Source of the DNA: JAIBJN01 sp963784175
GTDB lineage: Bacteria > Actinomycetota > Thermoleophilia > Gaiellales > Gaiellaceae
Direction: 5' to 3'
Length of the DNA: 64,000 nt
Assembly: GCA_963784175.1 (NCBI GenBank)
Contig: CAWAQJ010000015.1
Location: 40,279-104,278, forward strand
A program made the translations under genes and the position numbers. This document shows positions 34,433 to 43,376 of this stretch, in pieces. The notes under the pieces were generated by a model. That model made no database searches. It was not told the origin of the DNA and saw only the letters and a list, made by a program, of their open reading frames with translations. How positions within the stretch are numbered: the first letter of the stretch is position 1; each line of letters starts with the position of its first letter.

Positions 34433-35602
34433 GCCGCCGAGGCAGCGCTCGATCGCTGCCTCGAGCCGGTCGCCGCGGACACGTTCTTCGCCGAGCACTG
34501 GGAGCAGAAGCCGCTCGTCGTCGCTCGGGACGAGCCGGGTCGTTTCGACGACCTGCTCTCCGAGGCGGACGTCGAGCGGCTCGTCTGCTCCACGGCGATC
34601 CGCTACCCCGCCTTCCGCATGGTGCGCGAAGGCGGGCAGCTCGACCTCGGCGCCTACACCGCCGACGTCTCCTGGCGGCCGGCCTTCACGAAGACGGCCG
34701 ACGTGCCGCGGGTGCTCGAAGAGTGGCAGGCGAACGCAACGATCGTGCTCCAGGCGCTCCACGTGAACTGGCACCCGCTGGCGGTCTTCTGCCGCCTGCT
34801 GGAGGAGGCACTCGGGCACACGGTGCAGGCGAACTCCTACTACACGCCGCGCGGCTCACAGGGCTTCGCGGTACACCACGACACGCACGACGTCCTCGTC
34901 CTCCAGGTCGCCGGCGAGAAGCGCTGGCTCCTCTACGACCCGCTGTTCGAGCTCCCCCTCAAGCACCAGCGCTACTCCAAGGCGCTGGGCGAGCACGGCG
35001 AGCCGACCGACGACTTCGTGCTCCGCGCAGGCGACACCCTCTACCTCCCGCGCGGCTGGCTCCACCAGGCGGAGACCTCGGACACGGACTCGCTGCACCT
35101 GACGATCGGGATCAACGCCTACACGTGGCTCGACGCGGCCAAGAGCGCCCTCTCGGAAGCAGAGCAGGAGCTCGCGTTCAGGCACGGCGTCGAGCCGGGC
35201 GCCGACGAGGCCGACCGGCTGGCGGAGCGCCTGAGTGCGGAGCTCGACCCGGAGCTCGTGGAGAAGCGCCGGCGGCGCAAGTTCGTCGACACGCGCCGGC
35301 CCATCCGCGCGGACGGGCTCTCGCAGCTCCGCGCGCTCGAGCGGCTCGACACGGACACGGCGCTCGAACGGCGCGAGACGGTGATCGCCGACCTCGAAGA
35401 CGGCGCCGAAGGCTGGACGCTCGTCTTCGAGGGTCGCGAGCTGCGCTTTCCGGCGCACGCCGGGCCGGAGCTCGAGGCCTGCTACGAGGCCGACGAGCCT
35501 TTCCGCCTCTCCGAGCTGCCCGGCGACCTCGACGTCGAGGGTCGCCTCGTGCTCGCCCGCAGGCTCGTCCGCGAGGGCTTCCTGCGCGTCAGAGACGCCT
35601 GA
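34433..35602 (+). CDS. JmjC-type cupin oxygenase (Cupin_4, ROXA-like); start unresolved
   Basis: The protein shows the Cupin_4/JmjC fold: the entry HWEQKPLVV, the first iron pair His-x-Asp in GFAVHHDTHD, AGEKRWLLYDP, and the third iron ligand His in LPRGWLHQAETS. Relatives (YcfD, ROXA) are 2-oxoglutarate/iron oxygenases that hydroxylate residues in proteins. Conserved sequence begins about 34445 (ALDRCLEPV), but the first ATG/GTG/TTG in this frame is at 34619, which would remove 60 conserved residues. The frame is open back through the whole Asp/Thr-rich peptide gene. A frameshift joining the two, a sequence error or a rare start codon are all possible. It converges on the next gene with a 14-base overlap. 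Confidence 0.75.
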   Translation, partial: AAEAALDRCLEPVAADTFFAEHWEQKPLVVARDEPGRFDDLLSEADVERLVCSTAIRYPAFRMVREGGQLDLGAYTADVSWRPAFTKTADVPRVLEEWQANATIVLQALHVNWHPLAVFCRLLEEALGHTVQANSYYTPRGSQGFAVHHDTHDVLVLQVAGEKRWLLYDPLFELPLKHQRYSKALGEHGEPTDDFVLRAGDTLYLPRGWLHQAETSDTDSLHLTIGINAYTWLDAAKSALSEAEQELAFRHGVEPGADEADRLAERLSAELDPELVEKRRRRKFVDTRRPIRADGLSQLRALERLDTDTALERRETVIADLEDGAEGWTLVFEGRELRFPAHAGPELEACYEADEPFRLSELPGDLDVEGRLVLARRLVREGFLRVRDA

Positions 35603-36521
35603 GCGCCGTTGCCGCGTAGTGGCGGGCGCGCTGCGGCTCGGCAGCGCCGCACGTGAGAAAGACCGGCTCCTCCGAGAGCTCGGAGACGACGTCCGCCTCG
35701 ATCACGGCGGCGTCCCTGGTCCGGAAGCGGACCCGCCAGCCGTCGTCGACCGTGTCGACGCCCACCAGCTCGATGTCGTCGATGCCCAGGAGCCCTTCCG
35801 ACTCGCGAACGGCGTGCTCGGCCGCCTGTACGGGGAAGCTGTAGGCGGCACGACCCCGGTAGTGCTCGATCTCGATCCGGCCGGAGGAGTGCGCCTCGAC
35901 GAGCGCCTGCACGTCGCCCGGCTCGACGCGGCCGTAGTAGAGGCCCTGCGGGAGCACGACCACGTTGCCGGCGAAGCGGTCGCCGCCCACGTGCGTGGAC
36001 TGCCAGACCCAGCTCGACTCGGTCTCATGCCGCAGGGCGTCGTAGAGCGGCTGCCCGTTCTTCGCACAGCAGCGGTCGCGCTTGCCGTGCGTGCAGACAA
36101 CGAGGAGCGGATGGTCGACCGGCAGTCCGGGTAGCCCGTCGCCCGCAAGGGCGCCGGCGAAGTCGAAGCCGAGGAGGTCTTCCTGGTGGTCGACCTCGAA
36201 CTGGAAGAAGCGCTCCTTGCCGGCCTTCGAGGAGCCGAAAAAGACGTGCCGGCGGCCGTAGGCCCGGCGCTCCGGCTGCTTGACGAAGAGCAGCCTCGCG
36301 GGAGCGAGCGCGTGAAGCTGCTCGCGCAGGTGCGCCTTGAGCTCGGGGGTGAAGCGGCTGGCGCCGAGCACGTCCCGATCCCAGAGCGCCCGGTACTCGA
36401 GCACGATCCAGTTGTCGATGCGGCTGGCGGTGGCGGCGAGGGACTCGTGGCTCGCCGTCGAGACAGCCGCGCAGAACGCGCGGTTCGCGACGCCCGGCCT
36501 CGGCTGCACGCTCACTGCCAC
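35589..36521 (-). CDS. Sucrase/ferredoxin-like (thioredoxin-fold) protein
   Basis: This 310-residue protein (GTG start) matches the Suc_Fer-like family: an N-terminal FCAAVS segment, a central LVVCTHGKRDRCCAKNG with Cys residues arranged as in thioredoxin-like [2Fe-2S] ferredoxins, then VGGDRFAGNVVVLPQGLYYG. The Cys set suggests an iron-sulfur centre and a redox role. The gene converges on the oxygenase gene, so it is a neighbour rather than an operon partner; it might still supply electrons. Its biochemical role is not established. Confidence 0.75.
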   Translation of the reverse strand: MAVSVQPRPGVANRAFCAAVSTASHESLAATASRIDNWIVLEYRALWDRDVLGASRFTPELKAHLREQLHALAPARLLFVKQPERRAYGRRHVFFGSSKAGKERFFQFEVDHQEDLLGFDFAGALAGDGLPGLPVDHPLLVVCTHGKRDRCCAKNGQPLYDALRHETESSWVWQSTHVGGDRFAGNVVVLPQGLYYGRVEPGDVQALVEAHSSGRIEIEHYRGRAAYSFPVQAAEHAVRESEGLLGIDDIELVGVDTVDDGWRVRFRTRDAAVIEADVVSELSEEPVFLTCGAAEPQRARHYAATALRRL

Positions 36522-36553
36522 GAACCTAGCGTAGCCGATCTGTAAGGGAGGCC

Positions 36554-38326
<1,773 letters not shown>

Positions 38327-38392
38327 GAGGGCGCATTTTCACCACTCGCGGCCCGACACCGCGCGGACCGGGTGCGGGCGTATGCTCTCGCC

Positions 38393-38932
38393 GTGACCTT
38401 CGCCGACCAGCTGACGGTCGCCCGCGCGGCCGCCGTCCCGGCGGTGGTCCTCCTTTTCGCCTGGGACTTCCCGAACCACGACTACTGGGCGACGGCGCTG
38501 TTCGCGGTCGCCATGGCGACGGACTGGGTCGACGGATGGTGGGCCCGGCGCACCGGCCGGACCTCCGACTTCGGACGCCTGCTCGACCCCGTCGCCGACA
38601 AGCTCCTCGTCATGGCGGCGCTGATCATGCTCGTGGGCGACGTGCTTCCCGCCTGGATGGTCGCCGCCGTGATCGCGCGCGAGTTCCTCGTCACCGGCCT
38701 CCGACTGGCCGCCCTCGAGCGCGGGGTCGTGATCGGCGCCCGTGACCTCGGCAAGCTCAAGACCTGGGCACAGGCCCTGGCGGCCGGCCTCGGCGGCCTC
38801 GCGGCCGGCGGCGCCATCTCCGACGACGTCGCGTGGTGGGCGATGCTCGTCGCCCTCGTCCTCACCTGGGTCTCGGGCCTCGACTACGCCCGCAGCGCAC
38901 CCCGCGTTCTCCGTGGCCAACAGCCTGCGTAG
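38393..38932 (+). CDS. pgsA: CDP-diacylglycerol-glycerol-3-phosphate phosphatidyltransferase
   Basis: This 179-residue membrane protein has the full CDP-alcohol phosphatidyltransferase motif D-x2-D-G-x2-A-R-x8-G-x3-D-x3-D, from DWVDGWWARRTGRTSDFG through LLDPVAD near residues 43-69, and about five membrane helices. It makes phosphatidylglycerol phosphate. GTG 38393 gives the usual short N-terminus TFADQLTVARAAAVP. Its end overlaps the acetyltransferase gene by 20 bases. Phosphatidylinositol synthases share the motif, so the product assignment is likely rather than certain. Confidence 0.85.
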   Translation: MTFADQLTVARAAAVPAVVLLFAWDFPNHDYWATALFAVAMATDWVDGWWARRTGRTSDFGRLLDPVADKLLVMAALIMLVGDVLPAWMVAAVIAREFLVTGLRLAALERGVVIGARDLGKLKTWAQALAAGLGGLAAGGAISDDVAWWAMLVALVLTWVSGLDYARSAPRVLRGQQPA

Positions 38933-39797
38933 CTTCACCAGGGACGACAGCTCCGCGGTGCTCGAGCTGTCGCGCCGTGCGCTCAACCGTCCCGAGGAGC
39001 AGGTGGGGAACCCGCTCTGGGCGACGCGCGACGAGCTCGAGAGCGAGCTCTCGGACTGGGACCACCCTCCGGAGGAGACGCTGCTCATCGACGAAGAGGA
39101 CGGCCAGGTCGTCGGCTTCGGCGGAGTCGAGGTGGCGAACGGCTTCCCCCACGCAGACCTCTTCGGGCCGATGATCACCCCCGGCTACCGCGGCCAGAAG
39201 CTCGGCAGCGAGCTCCTGGACGCCTCCGTCGCGATCGCGGTGGAGCACGGCCGCCACACCATCGTGGGCTCCGTCGGGCCGCGCAACATCACCGGCCGGA
39301 TCCTGCTCGAGCACAAGGGCTTCCATCCGCGCGGCCCGGCCAAGGCGGTCTTCAGGCTCGCGCCGGAGGAGCACCGGGCAGCCGAGGAGGGACCCGACGG
39401 CGTCGAGGTGCGGCGCGGCGTCGAGGAGGACCTCGAGCGGGCGCTCGAGCTCTACCACGACACGTTTCCCGAGGGGCTCTTCCCCGACGAGGCCTGGCGC
39501 GACGGCCTCGCCAAGGGGAGCGTCTACCTCGCCGAGCGGGACGGCCGGCCGCTCGCGTTCCTCAACATCGACCCGAGCGACCGCTGGGCCTACCAGATCG
39601 GCGTCGTGGCGGAGGAGCGCTCGCGCGGGGTCGGGCACTTCCTCCTCTCGCGCGTGCTCACGGACTACTGGAGCCGCCATCCGGGCGAGATCCTCGGCCT
39701 CTCGGTCGAGGCCGACAACCTTCCCGCGCTAAAGCTCCTCCGACGGCAGGGCTTCGCGCCCTGGCTCGTGCTCCAGTCGTTCGAGCTCTGGCTCTAG
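38913..39797 (+). CDS. Tandem-domain GNAT acetyltransferase
   Basis: This 294-residue protein contains two GNAT folds. The first (about 1-145) has the acetyl-CoA loop ITPGYRGQKLGSELL, and the second (about 150-294) has VVAEERSRGVGHFLLSRVL, both close to the R/Q-x-x-G-x-G/A consensus. The GTG start lies inside pgsA, so translation is coupled. Double GNAT proteins acetylate small amines or mycothiol precursors (MshD is one example). The motif pattern alone does not show which. Confidence 0.75.
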   Translation: MANSLRSFTRDDSSAVLELSRRALNRPEEQVGNPLWATRDELESELSDWDHPPEETLLIDEEDGQVVGFGGVEVANGFPHADLFGPMITPGYRGQKLGSELLDASVAIAVEHGRHTIVGSVGPRNITGRILLEHKGFHPRGPAKAVFRLAPEEHRAAEEGPDGVEVRRGVEEDLERALELYHDTFPEGLFPDEAWRDGLAKGSVYLAERDGRPLAFLNIDPSDRWAYQIGVVAEERSRGVGHFLLSRVLTDYWSRHPGEILGLSVEADNLPALKLLRRQGFAPWLVLQSFELWL

Positions 39798-39926
39798 CGA
39801 TTCGCGGAGCCCGGCCCGCCACCACGCCCCCCGCGGGTCGGCCTCGGCGTCGAGCATGCCCACAAGCGCCCGCTCGAGCGCCTCGCGCTCCTCGGGCGTC
39901 GGTTCGGGGGTCCATTCGTAGGTCAC
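39729..39926 (-). CDS. Small acidic hypothetical protein
   Basis: From GTG 39926 this is a 65-residue acidic protein (YEWTPEPTPEEREALERALV, then WWRAGL). No ribosome binding site is evident, and the 3' third overlaps the convergent acetyltransferase gene by 69 bases. The first half looks protein-like and loosely recalls small carboxylase epsilon subunits, but no firm assignment is possible. Confidence 0.4.
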   Translation of the reverse strand: MTYEWTPEPTPEEREALERALVGMLDAEADPRGAWWRAGLRESLEPELERLEHEPGREALPSEEL

Positions 39927-39973
39927 TGCGCGTGCATTAAAGGGATTCCGCCGACCCTCCGATAGACCCTGGG

Positions 39974-40981
39974 ATGAGAAGGGGTCTGATTGCCGCGGTC
40001 CTGATCGTTCTCGCGCTCGGGGCATCGTCCTCCGCCACCGCCGCCTCCTGGGCGCAGCCACAGATTCGGACGGTCGTCGGTCACGGCCTCATGGGGCCGT
40101 CCGTAGCAGCGTTCCGGCCCGGCCAGCCGCTCACCCGCGAGGCGCTCGCCCAGGCGGTCGCCAATCTCACGGGCCAGCCGCAGGTCGTCGTCGACGGCTC
40201 CAGGCGCGTGATGATGTGGGAGCTCGAGCGTGCGCTCGTGAAGGCCGCCGGCCTCCGCAACGCCGGGATCCTCTTCGCAACCAAGGCACGCGAGGCCGGG
40301 CTGGCCCCGCCGAAGCGCTTCGGCGCGGAGGTGGTTGCACGGCTCCTCAGCCTTCGCTTCAACCACGCAGCGGTCAACGACGGGCGCGAGCTCCGGCCGC
40401 AGGACGTCGCCACGCGCGCGGAAGCCGCGTACTCGTTCGCCCAGCTGCTCGACCTGAGCGACTGGAAGCGCGACTCCGTCGCCTCGCTCGCCCAGTCCTT
40501 CTCGCTTCCGACCTTCACGCCCTGGCAGCGCAATGTCCTCAAGCGCGCCGTGGCGTTCGTCGGCTTCCCGTATGTCTGGGGCGGCACCTCCGAGTTCGCC
40601 CAGACCCTGTTCGGCGTCAGCTCCCGGGGCGGCTTCGACTGCTCGGGCTTCGCCTGGCGCGTCTACAAGACACATCCTTTCGCCGGTGCGCCGCAGCTCC
40701 AGAACGTCCTCAGGGGCCGCACGACGTACGACATGAGCGGCGAGTTCCCCGTGAACCGGCGCATCCGCCGCGCGAACCTCAAGCCCGGCGACCTCGTCTT
40801 CTTCGGCGATCGCGGGCCGAGCTCCCGGCCCTCCCAGGTCACGCACATGGGCATCTACCTCGGGAAGGGCTGGTTCGTGCACTCGTCCGGCCAGGGAACG
40901 ACGGTGACCACCCTCACCGGGTGGTACGCCGACCGCTTCGCGTGGGGACGCCGCCCGCTCCGCGAAGCGGGCCTTTCGTAA
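39974..40981 (+). CDS. Secreted NlpC/P60 cell-wall hydrolase
   Basis: This 335-residue protein has a signal peptide (cleavage about AAS at residues 23-26) and an S-layer-homology-like helical region (about 30-180). The C-terminal NlpC/P60 domain has the catalytic Cys in FDCSGFAWRVY near 220 and the His in VTHMGIYLG near 290. Such enzymes cut peptide cross-bridges of peptidoglycan. The domain core (PYVWGGTS, KPGDLVFFGDRG) is complete. It lies 132 bases before a one-helix peptide and a GGDEF-HD gene on the same strand. Confidence 0.9.
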   Translation: MRRGLIAAVLIVLALGASSSATAASWAQPQIRTVVGHGLMGPSVAAFRPGQPLTREALAQAVANLTGQPQVVVDGSRRVMMWELERALVKAAGLRNAGILFATKAREAGLAPPKRFGAEVVARLLSLRFNHAAVNDGRELRPQDVATRAEAAYSFAQLLDLSDWKRDSVASLAQSFSLPTFTPWQRNVLKRAVAFVGFPYVWGGTSEFAQTLFGVSSRGGFDCSGFAWRVYKTHPFAGAPQLQNVLRGRTTYDMSGEFPVNRRIRRANLKPGDLVFFGDRGPSSRPSQVTHMGIYLGKGWFVHSSGQGTTVTTLTGWYADRFAWGRRPLREAGLS

Positions 40982-41113
40982 AGATCCTGCGAGTGCCCCT
41001 TTCGGGGGATGAGCAGGGGTTTTGGCCAATCCCTCGGACGGGGGATGCCGGCGGGCTCCGCGCACCGGATACTTCGTCACGTCAGGCGTCCGATATCGAT
41101 TGGGAGAGATCAG

Positions 41114-41206
41114 ATGCTGCATTGGAAGTCCAAGCTGGCGTACCTGCTCGTTGCGGCCACCGTCCTCGCCTCTTTTCTTGGCGAGGCCGAAGGCTGGCAC
41201 TGGTAA
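41114..41206 (+). CDS. 30-residue one-helix peptide with aromatic tail (copy 1)
   Basis: ATG 41114 is preceded by GGGAGAG. The peptide has a basic start (LHWKSK), one hydrophobic helix (LAYLLVAATVLASFL) and ends in GWHW. It stops nine bases before the GTG of a GGDEF-HD gene. A peptide of the same design lies before the second GGDEF-HD gene at 43235-43333, which argues that both are real. The role is unknown; it may insert in the membrane and contact the membrane domain of its neighbour. Confidence 0.6.
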   Translation: MLHWKSKLAYLLVAATVLASFLGEAEGWHW

Positions 41207-41215
41207 ACCAGTCAG

Positions 41216-43078
41216 GTGAAGGTACGTCCGATTCGCTCGCCCGAGAGCGCGTCGGGTGAAGCGGCGAGGCCGGGGGTTTCGAGAGAGACCACCCGGCTTC
41301 TTCCGCTTCTAGCACCCGTAGCGCTGGCGGCCGGAGCGGCACTTGTTGCTGCGGCGCTCTCACTCGGGCTTTCAGCCCCGAGCATGGCCATGCTCGGAGG
41401 CGTCCTCGCGCTTGCGGTCGCGGCGACGTTCGTCGAGGCGTATCCAGTGCCGATCGAGGGAATCTCCTCGGGCGGCGTCTCACTCACGGCAGTCTTCATC
41501 GTCGGCGCGGCCGTCATCTACGGCTGGGCGCCGGCGGTCGTCATCGGTTTCGTCGCCAGGGCGTCCATCGAGCTCGTCCAGCGCCGCCCGGCCATCCGAC
41601 TCATGTACAACGGCGCCGTCTACGCCCTCGCAGGCGGAGCGGCGGGCGCGGCTGCCGCGCTCGTCGGCGCCCACAACGGCGTCGGCGGGCTCTTCTTCGA
41701 GGTCATCCTCGCCGCCGCGGCCTTCTACGCGGTCAACATTCCGCTCACGGCCGGCATCATCTCGCGCTGGTCGCGCGAGCCGTTCATGCCGCTGCTCGAG
41801 CGCTCGATCTACTGGACGGTCGTTCCCTTCTCGATCATGGCCTCGGTCAGCCTCATGCTGGCCGTCCTGTGGGAGCGGTCCCCGTTCCTCGCCACGGCCC
41901 TCGTCGGCCCGCTCGTCGCCATCGCGCTCTACCAGCGCTCGGTGCACAGCGCGCTGAAGGCGATGCGCCTGGCGCTCACCGACCCGCTGACCGGGCTCGG
42001 TAACCACCGCCACTTCCACGAGCGCCTCCAGCACGACCTGGACAAGGCACAGGACGAGGGGTTCGCGCTCACGCTCGTCCTGCTCGACATCGACAACTTC
42101 AAGCAGGTCAACGACCGGCACGGCCACCCGATCGGCGATCGCGTCCTCGCGCAGGTGGCGACGCGCCTCCGCCAGGGCGGCGAGGCGTTCCGGCTCGGCG
42201 GCGACGAGTTCGCCCTCCTGCTGCCCCGGCGCGACGAGCACGAAGGGCTCTCGATCGCGCGCTCGGTCATCGAGCGCCTGGCGGAGAAGCCCCTCGAGAG
42301 CGGCGAGTTCCTGAGCATGTCCGCCGGCGTTGCCACGTACCCCCAGCACGGCGTCGAGCGGGCCGACCTCGTCCGCGTCGCCGACAGCGCGCTCTACATG
42401 GCCAAGGAGCAGGGCAAGAACACCGTCCGCGTCTATCGGCCGGACATCGCCGGGATCCAGGAGCTGCGCCGGCTGGCCGAGGGCCCCGACCGCGCCGCCC
42501 GTCTGCGCGCGGCGGCCAGCCTCGCCCACGCGGTGGACGCCCGCGACGCCTACACGGGCAGCCACTCCTACATGGTCGGCGAGCTCGCGGCGCGTGTGGC
42601 CAAGCGGATGGGCCTCGACACCGAGGCGATCGAGCTCACACGGCTCGCGGGCAGCCTGCACGACCTGGGCAAGCTCGCCATCCCTGAGGAGATCCTCCGC
42701 AAGCCGGGCCCGCTGAACGAGGCAGAGCGCCTTGTCCTCGAGCGCCACCCGCAGATCGGCTACCGGATGCTCGACTCCCTCGGCGTCGAGCCCGTGGCGA
42801 CCTGGGTGCTGCACCACCACGAGCGCTGGGACGGCGCCGGCTACCCGGAGCAGAAAGCCGGCCCGGACATTCCGCTCGGCGCCCGCATCCTCTTCGTGGC
42901 CGACGCGTACGACGCGATGACGACAGATCGCGTCTACCGCGGCCGCCTCTCGCACGACCGCGCCATCGCGGAGCTCGAGCGCTGCGCCGGCACCCAGTTC
43001 GACCCGGACGTAGTCGCCGCCTTCAAGGCGGAGTTCGACTACCCGCGTCTGCAGCTGGTCGGCGCCGACAGCGCCTAG
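41216..43078 (+). CDS. Membrane GGDEF and HD-GYP-type c-di-GMP turnover protein (1)
   Basis: This 620-residue protein has an N-terminal membrane domain of about seven to eight helices (residues 28-240), a GGDEF domain (about 250-405) with an intact RLGGDEFALL motif, and a C-terminal HD domain (about 435-600) with LHDLGKLAI and HHHERWDGAGYP. It could both make c-di-GMP and degrade it; which activity dominates cannot be told. GTG 41216 follows the tiny peptide gene. A close relative lies immediately downstream. The membrane domain may sense an extracellular or lipid signal. Confidence 0.92.
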   Translation: MKVRPIRSPESASGEAARPGVSRETTRLLPLLAPVALAAGAALVAAALSLGLSAPSMAMLGGVLALAVAATFVEAYPVPIEGISSGGVSLTAVFIVGAAVIYGWAPAVVIGFVARASIELVQRRPAIRLMYNGAVYALAGGAAGAAAALVGAHNGVGGLFFEVILAAAAFYAVNIPLTAGIISRWSREPFMPLLERSIYWTVVPFSIMASVSLMLAVLWERSPFLATALVGPLVAIALYQRSVHSALKAMRLALTDPLTGLGNHRHFHERLQHDLDKAQDEGFALTLVLLDIDNFKQVNDRHGHPIGDRVLAQVATRLRQGGEAFRLGGDEFALLLPRRDEHEGLSIARSVIERLAEKPLESGEFLSMSAGVATYPQHGVERADLVRVADSALYMAKEQGKNTVRVYRPDIAGIQELRRLAEGPDRAARLRAAASLAHAVDARDAYTGSHSYMVGELAARVAKRMGLDTEAIELTRLAGSLHDLGKLAIPEEILRKPGPLNEAERLVLERHPQIGYRMLDSLGVEPVATWVLHHHERWDGAGYPEQKAGPDIPLGARILFVADAYDAMTTDRVYRGRLSHDRAIAELERCAGTQFDPDVVAAFKAEFDYPRLQLVGADSA

Positions 43079-43234
43079 GGCGCCTTCCAATTCATACCGG
43101 TTACAAACCGGCGCAAACGCGCTTTATCCCTCTCTTGAGGCTGTAGCAAAGACCCTCCAAAACCGTTGGATGAGGCACAACGGCCGCGCGCGTTCCTGTG
43201 GCCCCAATCTCCCAGCGGAAGGAGGTGAGCGCGC
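43079..43234 (+). other. Intergenic leader with three small hairpins
   Basis: This 156-base gap lies between the first GGDEF-HD gene and the second tiny peptide. It holds CCGGTT-ACA-AACCGG (43097-43111), GCGC-AAAC-GCGC (43111-43122, followed by a T/C-rich run, possibly a terminator) and CCGTTG-N9-CAACGG (43163-43183). I compared it with c-di-GMP riboswitch consensus features and saw no convincing match. Confidence 0.4.
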
Positions 43235-43333
43235 GTGATTAGATGGAAGAACCACTACGTCCGGGCAATGCTCGTCGTCGGCGCCATCACGGCTTATGCC
43301 GTTGCAGCCGGTGCCGGGTTCCGCTGGTACTAA
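43235..43333 (+). CDS. 32-residue one-helix peptide with aromatic tail (copy 2)
   Basis: GTG 43235 has an exceptionally strong ribosome binding site, AAGGAGGTGA (43219-43228). The peptide has a basic aromatic start (IRWKNHYVR), one hydrophobic helix (AMLVVGAITAYAVAAGA) and ends in FRWY. It lies 43 bases before the ATG of the second GGDEF-HD gene and matches the layout of the 30-residue peptide before the first. The strong site suggests heavy translation. Confidence 0.6.
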   Translation: MIRWKNHYVRAMLVVGAITAYAVAAGAGFRWY

Positions 43334-43376
43334 GCCAGCCCGCCCGCTTCCACTACCTCACCAGCTCTCCGTCATC

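Noticed and set aside
39729..39926. Acyl-CoA carboxylase epsilon subunit (AccE/PccE)
   Set aside because: The size and acidic PEPTPEE opening are suggestive, but no conserved motif can be confirmed and it is not next to a carboxylase beta gene.
40982..41113. Possible riboswitch between the NlpC/P60 gene and the first tiny peptide
   Set aside because: Only short GC hairpins are seen; nothing matches the c-di-AMP or cobalamin consensus features I know.
43079..43234. Possible c-di-GMP riboswitch before the second tiny peptide and GGDEF-HD gene
   Set aside because: The leader has hairpins and GCAAA stretches, but the conserved paired elements and tetraloop-receptor sequence of GEMM-type riboswitches are not recognisable.
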